DNA from: Sphingobacterium detergens | GTDB lineage: Bacteria > Bacteroidota > Bacteroidia > Sphingobacteriales > Sphingobacteriaceae | DNA length: 64,000 nucleotides | NCBI RefSeq assembly: GCF_003610355.1 | Contig: NZ_RAPY01000003.1 | Location: forward strand, 620,001 to 684,000 | Direction of reading: 5' to 3' | Shown: piece by piece, positions 54,656 through 63,061 of the stretch | How the letters are laid out: each line of letters begins with the position of its first letter | How positions within the stretch are numbered: position 1 is the stretch's first letter | Program-made: the position numbers and the translations under genes | Notes under the pieces: generated by a model | The model's input: only the letters and a program-made list of their open reading frames with translations | What the model was told of the DNA's origin: nothing | Databases searched by the model: none

Positions 54656-55644
54656 TATCTTGGAATTTCTACCGTATTAATGATTTGGTCAATAACATAA
54701 GAAGTTGTAAAACCCTCCATTTCCCGTTCAGGAGTCAGCATGACACGATGTCCCAAGACTGCAGATGCAACCCTTCTAATATCTTCGGGTGTTACAAAAT
54801 CTCTTCCACTCAATGCTGCAGACGCTTTGGCAGATTCCAATAAGGCAATAGAAGCCCGCGGTGAGGCCCCTAAAGTTAAGCTTGGATTGGTACGCGTCTT
54901 TATGATCACCTGAGCGATGTAGCTTAACAATTCTTCGTGTACAAAAATTGATTTGATAAGTCGTTGAAATGAAAAAATTTCTTCCGCTGAAACCACACTA
55001 TTTACTTGATCCTCTTTATTGGATGCTTTTTGCGCATGATGCTCTTTCAAGATCTCCAGCTCTTGCTCAAGTTCTGGATAATTCACATTGATCTTAAAAA
55101 GAAAACGATCTAGTTGTGCTTCAGGCAATCGATAGGTTCCTTCGTGTTCGATCGGGTTTTGCGTAGCGAATACAATAAATGGAACTGGCAAAATATAGGT
55201 ATTTCCATCAACAGAAACTTGATGCTCAGCCATACTTTCGAAAAGCGCAGCTTGTGTTTTTGCTGGAGCACGATTGATCTCGTCAATCAAAACAATATTG
55301 GCAAAAATAGGACCTTTGCGAAATTCAAATTCGTTGCTTTTTAGATCCAAGATAGATGATCCCGTCACATCTGAGGGCATCAAATCTGGGGTGAACTGAA
55401 TACGTTTAAAGTCACTGCTGATTGTCTTAGCTATCAATTTTGCTGATAAAGTCTTCGCTACACCAGGTAAGCCTTCTATTAGCGAGTGCCCAGAAGCCAA
55501 AATCGAAATCAGTAACATATCAATCAGTTGATCCTGTCCGACAATAACCTTTTTTACCTCCGACTTTACTTGAGCCATTTTATCATACAAAACCGAAATA
55601 TCAATTCGGTTTTCGAAAGATATATATTTATCGAAGTCACTCAT
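54655..55644 (-). CDS. MoxR-family AAA+ ATPase
   Basis: A 329-residue ATPase. Walker A is GLPGVAKT at residues 58-65; Walker B is IVLIDEINRAP with Asp121-Glu122; the sensor-1 region is PFIVFATQNPIEHEGTYRLP. The arginine-finger stretch is LPEAQLDRFLFKI, and the C-terminal lid has LGASPRASIALLESAKASAA. MoxR ATPases remodel or mature client complexes, often with vWA or DUF58 proteins. It is co-translated with DUF4350 (4-bp overlap) and DUF58 (1-bp overlap), a strong sign of one functional unit. Confidence 0.95.
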   Translation of the reverse strand: MSDFDKYISFENRIDISVLYDKMAQVKSEVKKVIVGQDQLIDMLLISILASGHSLIEGLPGVAKTLSAKLIAKTISSDFKRIQFTPDLMPSDVTGSSILDLKSNEFEFRKGPIFANIVLIDEINRAPAKTQAALFESMAEHQVSVDGNTYILPVPFIVFATQNPIEHEGTYRLPEAQLDRFLFKINVNYPELEQELEILKEHHAQKASNKEDQVNSVVSAEEIFSFQRLIKSIFVHEELLSYIAQVIIKTRTNPSLTLGASPRASIALLESAKASAALSGRDFVTPEDIRRVASAVLGHRVMLTPEREMEGFTTSYVIDQIINTVEIPR

Positions 55645-56834
55645 ATCATTTTTGCTTTATGTTTAAAATCTTCTATAATTTCATTAATCTGCCTTAATCC
55701 TGCCACATCATTCTGCTGCATTTCTTGCATGCGAATGATTAATCTGATTAGCTGTTGTGTTTCAGCCAGAGAAACACCAGACCTTTCTGCCAATTCTTCA
55801 CAAAAATCTTCTTCTCTTAACGCTAAGGTATCCATATGAAAACGGTTTCGTATATCGTGCAAGAAATAGTCTATTTTCTTATCAACCATATTGCCTGGTG
55901 TGCCGTTTTCGTAATATAATGTTGCAATTGTCTCACAAAACTCTTTGGAAAGATTGGGTTCCGGCTTAGCAATTTCCACTGCACGCTGCTCCCTTTTGCT
56001 CTTAAACGCAAGCAAAAGAACAAGTCCCCCCAAAAGTACATACCATGCTTGCCTTAATCCCGGATTGGTCAACAGAACCCGCAATGGAGTACTGTACTGA
56101 GCCGTATTCGCCTTAAAATCATACCATACAATAGGTTTATCATTTAAGTAAGATAATGATTTTGCTGCATAAGCATATTGAGAGGCTGAATTCAGTAGAT
56201 AATAATTTCCAAATAAATCGGGGGTCAGGTGCAAATAAAGTCTGCCCTTGCCAATCTGTACCTCAACAAAATTAGGTAGTAAATATTCCTGATAAGTGAT
56301 CCCGCCCAGAATGGTTGCATTCTTGGGTAGCTTACTAAAGACAGTACTTAAATCCGATTTTGCATAATGAATTTTACGATTATCGTTAGTCAGCTTGACT
56401 CTTAAATGGCTTTTAATATCAACGCCTTTTTTATAACCATAGAAATCAAATACCTTAATGGCCAAGGAATCCAAAAGATAATAATCAATCGTTTCAGCAA
56501 TAATCATCGCCTTTCCTCCTCGAGACACATAGTCAAGTAATTTATTTTCCGCCGCTTCACCCAAGGAAAAATAGGAAGTATAAAATAGAAGGTTCTTATC
56601 CGTTCCTTTGGTACTATCTAGATATTGATATAATGGACGCTTGAGATCCTCATTATGCTCATCAATAATATGTTTTAATTCATTTCTGAGCACGTAAGCT
56701 CCAAAAGGATTTTTATCTTTCGCATCGAAAGTCCGATCCCAAATAATCGGTTTCTTGCTCGTCATGTCGATGATACCAATCAGTAACAGGACGATTCCCA
56801 ATAATATCAATCCAAATTTTACTGATCCCTTCAT
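55641..56834 (-). CDS. DUF4350 domain membrane protein
   Basis: A 397-residue protein with an N-terminal helix (about 6-24, FGLILLGIVLLLIGIIDMTS), a periplasmic DUF4350 domain (PFGAYVLRNELKHIIDEHNE, then LLFYTSYFSLGEAAENKLLD and YVSRGGKAMIIAETI, reminiscent of a glutamine-amidotransferase-like fold), a second helix near residue 263 (AWYVLLGGLVLLLAF), and a cytoplasmic tail of about 120 residues. It overlaps the DUF4129 gene and moxR by 4 bp each. The tail could contact MoxR. Activity unknown. Confidence 0.85.
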   Translation of the reverse strand: MKGSVKFGLILLGIVLLLIGIIDMTSKKPIIWDRTFDAKDKNPFGAYVLRNELKHIIDEHNEDLKRPLYQYLDSTKGTDKNLLFYTSYFSLGEAAENKLLDYVSRGGKAMIIAETIDYYLLDSLAIKVFDFYGYKKGVDIKSHLRVKLTNDNRKIHYAKSDLSTVFSKLPKNATILGGITYQEYLLPNFVEVQIGKGRLYLHLTPDLFGNYYLLNSASQYAYAAKSLSYLNDKPIVWYDFKANTAQYSTPLRVLLTNPGLRQAWYVLLGGLVLLLAFKSKREQRAVEIAKPEPNLSKEFCETIATLYYENGTPGNMVDKKIDYFLHDIRNRFHMDTLALREEDFCEELAERSGVSLAETQQLIRLIIRMQEMQQNDVAGLRQINEIIEDFKHKAKMI

Positions 56835-57712
56835 GTAATTTGATTTTGATATTGGTTAAACAATTGTTCATATTGACTGAAATCTGATGCATTTAATTCA
56901 AATTGTCCAAACCAGACATAGTCAAATATCCGGGTACATTCCTCGAATCCCTCACGTAAGGTATTATTCTGTATCTCATTAGCAAATTCAGCATTTGTTT
57001 TACTATGCTTCCACTTAATGTGACCTGTTTGCGCCAGTTTTTGAATATTCAATAATTGTAGATAGCGAATGCCCAGAGCATAATTTTTCTGTTCAACAGC
57101 ATCATTAATATATTGTCTGAGATCGCTGTTCATCAAGTTTCTCTCCACATAAGCCAATGTATCCAAGACATCTTCTTCCCCCTCATGTTTAATGAAATAT
57201 TGATTTTTATTATATAGGACTTTATAGAGAACAAAAGCCAACGCGATTAACGCAAAAAAAGCAAAAACATAACCAAATTCTTTATTAAACTTATACGGAT
57301 TATCAGGCATTATATCTCCCAGCCATTCCGAAATGCGGGATAAAATACGTTGCAATACGCTTATCTTATCTTTGATATTCTCGGAATACACAAAATCATC
57401 ACGTTCATATCGTTTGATAATTTCTGGATAGGGATCCATCTTAAATACCCTCTCCTGACTATATTTAGGAATAGAATCAAATAAGTGGGGATCCCAAAGT
57501 GCATTGTCACTATTGTCAGCTTTTGTCATAGCAACAGAATCCATTGCTGCAGAGTCTAAGGCGATACCCGCAGAATCCAACAGGGGGGCAATAGAATCAA
57601 CTGCCACCGAGTCCACAGTATAGGCTTCCGATTTCTCAGTTGTCGGTTTCGGATCGCAGGAGCCTAGTGACAGCATAAATACAAAAGAAACAACGAATAA
57701 TATTTTATTCAT
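56831..57712 (-). CDS. DUF4129 domain lipoprotein
   Basis: A 293-residue protein started at the ATG at 57712, which yields a lipoprotein signal MNKILFVVSFVFMLSLGSC with Cys19. A low-complexity stretch follows, with five or more xDSxA-type units (VDSVAVDSIAP, LDSAGIALDSAAMDSVA). Then come a proximal helix near residue 155 (YVFAFFALIALAFVLYKVLY) and the C-terminal DUF4129 domain (LDTLAYVERNLMNSDLRQYI, then RYLQLLNIQKLAQTGHIKWK), which should be cytoplasmic. It overlaps the upstream membrane-protein gene by 8 bp and DUF4350 by 4 bp. The repeated DSxA linker is unusual. Function unknown. Confidence 0.82.
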   Translation of the reverse strand: MNKILFVVSFVFMLSLGSCDPKPTTEKSEAYTVDSVAVDSIAPLLDSAGIALDSAAMDSVAMTKADNSDNALWDPHLFDSIPKYSQERVFKMDPYPEIIKRYERDDFVYSENIKDKISVLQRILSRISEWLGDIMPDNPYKFNKEFGYVFAFFALIALAFVLYKVLYNKNQYFIKHEGEEDVLDTLAYVERNLMNSDLRQYINDAVEQKNYALGIRYLQLLNIQKLAQTGHIKWKHSKTNAEFANEIQNNTLREGFEECTRIFDYVWFGQFELNASDFSQYEQLFNQYQNQIT

Positions 57713-58616
57713 TCTTGCCTCCAATCTGATCAATTATACCATAAATACGTTCACCAAATTTGAGATCCTTTGCCGTTTCATAAATTATACCATTGGCCAA
57801 TACACCTGCCATATATAAGAAAAGGGTAAACAATGTAATAAACATCCCTCCCAAAGTCATTAACAGCTTTCCCCAGGAAGAATCAAAGAAAGCTGCGTCC
57901 AATCCCAAAAAATTGTAAGATATAAGGGAAATAATTATCATGGGAATTATAGAAATCATCATGATGGCCATCTGGAAGATAAAATTGACGATATAGGTCG
58001 CAACCCCATATTGGATCAGCTTTTTACTCAGCATAACATAGGAATCAGTAAAACAGCTTCCCAGTTCAGAATACCCCTCACGGTAGAATAAAAATGAGGT
58101 AAACAACCAGATTCCTACGATTGACATCAATATACCAATCGCAAAACTCCCAATAAACGGAATAAAAGCGGAGAGGATCGCAACAATTGCGAGTGGTATC
58201 GAAACAACGATCAACGCCAAAACCATCGCAAATAAAAACATAAAATACCGACCTATATTTGCTCTAAAATTTTGTAGGACCTCTTTTCCTGTAAATAGTG
58301 TGTTTTTACGTTCTTTCAGAAGAATAAAATATTCAATAGAAATACCATAAACATATAAACCAAGCCCAATTAATGCTAGAATCAGTAATCCGGCCCAAGT
58401 GAATCCATCAATATCTTCGAATGAGCTACTGCTTGCAGAAAAGGTGATTTTTGTAGAAAGAAAATAATATACCAATGCTATTCCAGCTAACGGTAATGCA
58501 GACAGGCCAAATATTGTCGTCACAAAATGTTTATAGATCAATTTAAAAAGGTCTATAAAGTTCTGGACAAAATCGCCTATCTTTCGTTCTTTCTGAAACT
58601 CAAATTCTACTTCCAT
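57705..58616 (-). CDS. Multi-helix membrane protein of the MoxR operon
   Basis: A 303-residue protein with a polar start (MEVEFEFQKERKIGDFVQNF) and about six hydrophobic helices, including FGLSALPLAGIALVYYFL, WAGLLILALIGLGLYVYGIS, MFLFAMVLALIVVSIPLAIV and MIISIIPMIIISLISYNFL. I recognise only a general resemblance to glycerophosphodiester-phosphodiesterase membrane-domain (YckC-like) proteins. It overlaps SpoIIM by 10 bp upstream and DUF4129 by 8 bp downstream, so it belongs firmly to this operon. No enzymatic motif seen. Confidence 0.75.
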   Translation of the reverse strand: MEVEFEFQKERKIGDFVQNFIDLFKLIYKHFVTTIFGLSALPLAGIALVYYFLSTKITFSASSSSFEDIDGFTWAGLLILALIGLGLYVYGISIEYFILLKERKNTLFTGKEVLQNFRANIGRYFMFLFAMVLALIVVSIPLAIVAILSAFIPFIGSFAIGILMSIVGIWLFTSFLFYREGYSELGSCFTDSYVMLSKKLIQYGVATYIVNFIFQMAIMMISIIPMIIISLISYNFLGLDAAFFDSSWGKLLMTLGGMFITLFTLFLYMAGVLANGIIYETAKDLKFGERIYGIIDQIGGKNE

Positions 58617-59569
58617 TGAAACCGTTTTGCTAATCGATAGGGGTTAATAACATAAAAGAATAAGATAGCGATCAACGATAGGAGTATGATGAATAGACTA
58701 AGCCATATCGACACATCATAGTATCTAGTTACAAAGCCCTCCAATGTGCCCGCGACAATAAAAAAGGGTATTGTACTAACTAGTACTTTCATAGCAATCT
58801 TTGCTGTCTGAACAAAAGAAGCCATCCGAGTATAAGATCGCGGGAACAAGATACTATTTCCGATCGCCAGTCCACAACCTCCCGCAACAATGATCACCGA
58901 GATTTCGATAGTTCCATGAATCCAAATAGCCGACATCGCTTTTCCCATTACACCATATTGGAAGAACATCTGATGAAAAGCACCCAGCATAATACCATTG
59001 CTAAACAATATATAACCAGTCCCAATACTCAGAAACAACCCAAATGCAAAAGCCATAAAAGCAACACGCACATTATTGATCGTAATCCAGATCGCCGAAC
59101 CAAAATTACTTCCTTTACCGTAAACTGCGGCAGGATCACCGGCTTTAATGCTCTCTATTGTTGAATCAACATAAAAATCGCCTAAGATCAGTCGAATGAA
59201 ATCTATATCATACACCGCCGAAAGAAAGCCAATAGCCGATGCAAGTACAAAAATCAAGAGCGAATAAAAAAGTGGCCGACGGATTGACCAAATTGCCTGC
59301 GGAATCTCTTCGTTAATAAAGGACTTAAATTTGTTATTAGAGGCTTTTCGATCCTTATAGATTTTTTGATGTGTGGCTACTGCAAGTTCATTTAAGTAGC
59401 TGCGAACCTTACTATCGGGATAAAATGTTTGTGCATAAGCCAAATCATTTGTCAACTCAATATAATTTGAAGCCAGTTCGTCCGGATCAACCTGCATATT
59501 AATTGACAAATTATTTTCAATTAACGTCCATTTTTCTTTATTTCGTTCTACAAATGATGCTTCTCTCAT
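58607..59569 (-). CDS. Stage II sporulation protein M-like membrane protein (SpoIIM)
   Basis: A 320-residue protein, started at the ATG at 59569 (MREASFVERNKEKWTLIENN); an earlier start would run through the divergent promoter. A cytoplasmic helical region of about 100 residues is followed by SpoIIM-type helices: PLFYSLLIFVLASAIGFLSA, then NVRVAFMAFAFGLFLSIGTG and IWIHGTIEISVIIVAGGCGL with the charged HGTIE motif that is the family hallmark, and two more. The organism does not sporulate; SpoIIM-like proteins occur widely in this MoxR-linked gene set. It is the first gene of the operon. Confidence 0.85.
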   Translation of the reverse strand: MREASFVERNKEKWTLIENNLSINMQVDPDELASNYIELTNDLAYAQTFYPDSKVRSYLNELAVATHQKIYKDRKASNNKFKSFINEEIPQAIWSIRRPLFYSLLIFVLASAIGFLSAVYDIDFIRLILGDFYVDSTIESIKAGDPAAVYGKGSNFGSAIWITINNVRVAFMAFAFGLFLSIGTGYILFSNGIMLGAFHQMFFQYGVMGKAMSAIWIHGTIEISVIIVAGGCGLAIGNSILFPRSYTRMASFVQTAKIAMKVLVSTIPFFIVAGTLEGFVTRYYDVSIWLSLFIILLSLIAILFFYVINPYRLAKRFQWK

Positions 59570-59591
59570 TAATTTTTTTAACTGGCTAAAC

Positions 59592-59599
59592 CAAATATA
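59592..59599 (-). promoter_or_regulatory. Putative -7 box for the SpoIIM-MoxR operon
   Basis: On the reverse strand TATATTTG, exact TAnnTTTG, with TGTG 19 nt upstream (59622-59619) in place of TTTG. It ends 22 bp before the SpoIIM ATG. It overlaps the first base of the divergent RDD start codon (59599), so the two genes share this control region. Confidence 0.55.
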
Positions 59600-60330
59600 T
59601 GAATAAGCTTGAGATAAACACAGCACAAAATGTAAAAATCCAGTATAATCTTGCTAGCCTAGGTTCGAGGATGATCGCATTTGCAATAGACTACTTTATT
59701 ATCGTGTGTTACTTTTTCTTTTGTATGTTTCTGTTGGATGCATTGGATATCACGAGTAGAGACCCTTATCTTTTCTATGGTATTATTATGGGGATGACGT
59801 TACCTGCATTTTTTTACACCCTGATTACTGAAACGGCATTTGGCGGTCAGACCATTGGTAAAAAGATCATGAAAATAAAAGTAGTGAAGCTCGATGGCTC
59901 TCGCGCTGACTTTTATCAGTATCTATCACGATGGACATTATCAATAGTAGATATATGGATGACCATGGGCGGTATCGCGATTACCGCTATTGTTCTATCC
60001 AAAAATGGTCAACGCATTGGAGATATCGCCGGAGAAACATCTGTCATTAGTTTGAAACCTAGTTTGAAGCTCAGTGATACGATTTATGAAGAGACCTTTG
60101 AAAATCATCCTATTTTATTCCCCCAAGTCATTAAGTTGAGCGACAAAGATGCGAATGCGATCAAGGAGGTTTATCAAACAGCATTTGATAGGAGAGATGT
60201 AGGGATACTGACAGCCTTGGTGCAACGTCTCGAGGCGGTTATGGAAATTAAACATCCTGAAAAAATGACACCTAATGATTTCGTTTTACAGGTCATGAAA
60301 GATCATTACAGCATGTTTAAAGATAAATAG
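59599..60330 (+). CDS. RDD-family membrane protein
   Basis: A 243-residue protein with an RDD domain. Start MNKLEINTAQNVKIQYNLAS, then LGSRMIAFAIDYFIIVCYFF (helix with the R..D motif), a second helix near residue 60 (GIIMGMTLPAFFYTLI), GGQTIGKKIMKIKVVKLDGS, and a third helix near 120. The last 80 residues form a soluble cytoplasmic domain. RDD proteins are of varied or unknown function, some linked to ion exchange. The start lies 29 bp from the SpoIIM start on the other strand, and RDD genes commonly accompany this MoxR/SpoIIM gene set. Confidence 0.85.
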   Translation: MNKLEINTAQNVKIQYNLASLGSRMIAFAIDYFIIVCYFFFCMFLLDALDITSRDPYLFYGIIMGMTLPAFFYTLITETAFGGQTIGKKIMKIKVVKLDGSRADFYQYLSRWTLSIVDIWMTMGGIAITAIVLSKNGQRIGDIAGETSVISLKPSLKLSDTIYEETFENHPILFPQVIKLSDKDANAIKEVYQTAFDRRDVGILTALVQRLEAVMEIKHPEKMTPNDFVLQVMKDHYSMFKDK

Positions 60331-60507
60331 TCGGAATAATACGTTATTGAGCCTTGCATTTATTTGGCTAAGCAATGGGTATTAGCCAGAAGTACTACGG
60401 TTTTTATACGCTAGCAACCGAATCAGCACCGAAGAAGTACCATTAGAAGGCAAAGCTGATCCGTCCTCAATTCGCATTTTGTAAAGAAGACATGGTGAAA
60501 TTTTAAG

Positions 60508-60537
60508 TATAAGAAAAGGGCCGAATAATCGGCCCTT
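60508..60537 (-). terminator. Terminator of fabD
   Basis: A perfect 9-bp stem AAGGGCCGA (60516-60524) with TCGGCCCTT (60529-60537), loop 4 nt, followed on the reverse strand by TTCTTATA. It lies 25 bp after the fabD stop. The T run is short. Confidence 0.75.
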
Positions 60538-60562
60538 GATATCCTTTTAGCTAGAACAACTC

Positions 60563-61453
60563 TCAAGCTGTTACCGAAGCAGCAGAAGTTTGTACCTGAC
60601 GATCTACTTTCTTAACCAAACCTTGCAAGACATTTCCTGGCCCAACCTCTACAAACGCAGTCGCACCATCCGCCAGCATATTTTGTACAGTCTGTGTCCA
60701 ACGGACAGCACCAGTCAACTGTGCAATCAAATTTTGCTTAATAATAGCAGGCTCCGTTTGTGGCTTTGCATCAATATTTTGATAAATAGGACATCTTGGA
60801 GATAAAATATCAGTCGCTTCAATGGCAGCTTGTAATTCTACTTTAGCAGATTCCATCAATGGTGAGTGGAATGCACCACCAACATTTAATTTTAAAGCTC
60901 TTTTTGCTCCAGCCTCGGTCAACAAGGCACAAGCTTTATCTACACCCTCAATTGATCCTGAAATAACCAATTGTCCCGGACAATTGTAATTCGCCGCTAC
61001 AACCACCTCATCCACTTTAGCACAAATTTCTTCTACAACAGCATCTTCTAAGCCCAAAATTGCGGCCATTGTTGAAGGTTGCAATTCACATGCTTTTTGC
61101 ATGGCATTCGCGCGTTGGGATACCAATTTCAATCCATCTTCGAAACTCAAAGCTCCTGCTGCAACCAATGCTGAAAACTCACCTAAGGAGTGTCCTGCCA
61201 CCATATCTGGCTGAAATGAATCCCCCAAAGCTTTGGCTAAAATAACAGAATGCAGAAAAATTGCAGGTTGTGTTACATTGGTTTGTTTCAATTCCTCGTC
61301 CGTACCGGAAAACATAATATCCGTGATACGAAATCCTAAAATATCGTTAGCCTTTTCAAACAAAGCTTTTGTTTCTTCATTTAAGTTATACAAGTCTTGT
61401 CCCATCCCAACAAATTGGGCTCCTTGACCAGGAAATACATATGCTGTTTTCAT
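60563..61453 (-). CDS. fabD: Malonyl-CoA:ACP transacylase
   Basis: A 296-residue enzyme that loads malonate from CoA onto acyl carrier protein for fatty acid synthesis. Start MKTAYVFPGQGAQFVGMGQD holds the conserved GQGAQ loop. The nucleophile Ser89 is in GHSLGEFSAL (residues 87-96) and the catalytic His196 is in GGAFHSPLM. Oxyanion Gln11 is present. Normal length. It seems to be monocistronic, with a TATATTTG box 75 bp upstream and a terminator after it. Confidence 0.96.
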   Translation of the reverse strand: MKTAYVFPGQGAQFVGMGQDLYNLNEETKALFEKANDILGFRITDIMFSGTDEELKQTNVTQPAIFLHSVILAKALGDSFQPDMVAGHSLGEFSALVAAGALSFEDGLKLVSQRANAMQKACELQPSTMAAILGLEDAVVEEICAKVDEVVVAANYNCPGQLVISGSIEGVDKACALLTEAGAKRALKLNVGGAFHSPLMESAKVELQAAIEATDILSPRCPIYQNIDAKPQTEPAIIKQNLIAQLTGAVRWTQTVQNMLADGATAFVEVGPGNVLQGLVKKVDRQVQTSAASVTA

Positions 61454-61527
61454 CTGTTATATTTTTTTCTTTAATGGCTGATGAGAGCTCGCAAGCTCAG
61501 TTTCATATTTAAGAATTACTGCAACCG

Positions 61528-61535
61528 CAAATATA
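61528..61535 (-). promoter_or_regulatory. Putative -7 box for fabD
   Basis: Reverse-strand TATATTTG, exact TAnnTTTG, 74 bp before the fabD ATG. A TTTG lies 11 nt upstream rather than 19, so the -33 element is uncertain. It sits between the M16 peptidase stop and fabD. Confidence 0.5.
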
Positions 61536-61552
61536 TAGAATTCTATCAAATA

Positions 61553-62782
61553 TTAATCTTCTGGGACAAAACTCAATGACAGCATCTTCCTGGGATCAAA
61601 GACATCCTGGGCAATGGCTAAAAGACTAGTGTTATCTAAATGCTGGATTTTTTCGATCACTTCATCCAATAATATAACACGATTATAATCCATCACATTT
61701 TTAGCCGCCGAAATAATCATACTCATTCGATTTTCTTCTGTTAAAGCAATTTGACCGATAAACTTCTGTTTTGCTTTCTTCAGTTTAACATCGGATAGGG
61801 ATTGATCGCACATTTTAAATAGCTCTTTAAACACCAACTTTTTTGCTTTTTCAACCTTTTCTTCATCGGTTCCAAGATAAATACTAAATAACCCTGTATC
61901 CGAAAAGATCGTGTAATTAGATTCGATGGTGTAGGCAATTCCATATTTTTCTCGAATGGATAGATTAAGGATAGATCCCATCCCCATTCCTCCCAACATA
62001 TTATTCAGAAGTAGCAATCCAGTTTTGCGTTCGTCACGATAATCATAGGCCAATGAGCCCAGCATATAGTGCACTTGATTAATTGGTTTGGGAATCTCAA
62101 TATGTTGTTCTATAATTGGACTAACATCATTTCTCGTACGCGAAATAGTATTTTGCGTTATTCCTCCAAAGACTTTATGCAACAACTTTTCGACCTCTTT
62201 CAACTTATAATTACCTGTAATGCCGATAACCATTTCGTGAGTGTCATAATTAGATTGCATAAAATCTGCAATATCGTTTTTTTGCAATGCTAAAAGCTGA
62301 TCTTCAAGCCCCAGGATGTTATGTCCCAAACCCGATCCCTTAAATATAAGATCTTCGAAATCATCGACGATAGATTCTTCTGGACTATCCAGGTAAGACG
62401 CCATTTCATCGACAATAACCGATTTTTCCTTGTCCATCTCCACCTCAGGAAAAGTAGAATGAAAGAAAATATCCTCAAATAGATCTAGTGCTCTATTGAG
62501 ATAAGGCTGTAGTATAGAGGCATGAACACAAGTATATTCTTTTGTTGTATAAGCGTTCAGGTCTCCTCCGACAGACTCCAGATAATCAATAATCTGCTGC
62601 GTTGAACGTTTCTCCGTTCGTTTAAATAAAAGATGTTCAATAAAATGAGCGACACCAAACTTACCCTCGGATTCGTCCCGTGACCCTGCATTAATAACCA
62701 TACACACATGGGTTATTGGCAAATTTTGATATTGGAATACCACACGGATCCCATTTGAAAGTCTAATGATTTCGTACTCCAT
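61553..62782 (-). CDS. M16-family zinc peptidase
   Basis: A 409-residue insulinase-superfamily protein. The inverted zinc motif HFIEH is at residues 46-50 (His46, Glu49, His50), with the third ligand Glu expected in the KSVIVDEMAS segment near residue 126. The second half has the inactive-repeat features GGMGMGSILNLSIREKYGIA and TIFSDTGLFSIYLGT. The size fits the short bacterial processing-peptidase type (about 410-430). No signal peptide, so probably cytosolic. It is located 99 bp upstream of fabD on the same strand. Confidence 0.92.
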   Translation of the reverse strand: MEYEIIRLSNGIRVVFQYQNLPITHVCMVINAGSRDESEGKFGVAHFIEHLLFKRTEKRSTQQIIDYLESVGGDLNAYTTKEYTCVHASILQPYLNRALDLFEDIFFHSTFPEVEMDKEKSVIVDEMASYLDSPEESIVDDFEDLIFKGSGLGHNILGLEDQLLALQKNDIADFMQSNYDTHEMVIGITGNYKLKEVEKLLHKVFGGITQNTISRTRNDVSPIIEQHIEIPKPINQVHYMLGSLAYDYRDERKTGLLLLNNMLGGMGMGSILNLSIREKYGIAYTIESNYTIFSDTGLFSIYLGTDEEKVEKAKKLVFKELFKMCDQSLSDVKLKKAKQKFIGQIALTEENRMSMIISAAKNVMDYNRVILLDEVIEKIQHLDNTSLLAIAQDVFDPRKMLSLSFVPED

Positions 62783-62995
62783 TCAGTTTATGAAATTTCT
62801 TTAATTGATCTATTCTCACTTCTCTAATGCATTTCCCCCTCACAAACCGACCAAGCTTTCCTTATTTATGATAATTGGCGAAAAGATCGTCCATCTATAT
62901 TTACAGTCCACCCATTATTGCAACAATAGCGCAAACATATTGTATGCCATAGGTCAAACTTAACCATTTTGGTGAATTTTCAGCAAAACTAGGGA

Positions 62996-63040
62996 TTTTT
63001 AAACGCAAAACGGTCATAGCGAAATCACTATAACCGTTTT
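62996..63040 (-). terminator. Hairpin terminator after the TonB-receptor-like gene
   Basis: A 16-bp stem between 63007-63022 and 63025-63040 with a 2-nt loop. The two non-pairing positions become G-U wobbles only in reverse-strand RNA, so it belongs to the reverse-strand gene ending at 63062. The following T run is weak (GCGTTTAAAAAT). Confidence 0.65.
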
Positions 63041-63061
63041 TAGCTAGCTTTTTTGTTCGGC

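Noticed and set aside
60375..60446. Short forward frame MGISQKYYGFYTLATESAPK... between RDD and fabD
   Set aside because: Only 23 residues, with no recognised homologue; could be a gene remnant but I have no evidence.
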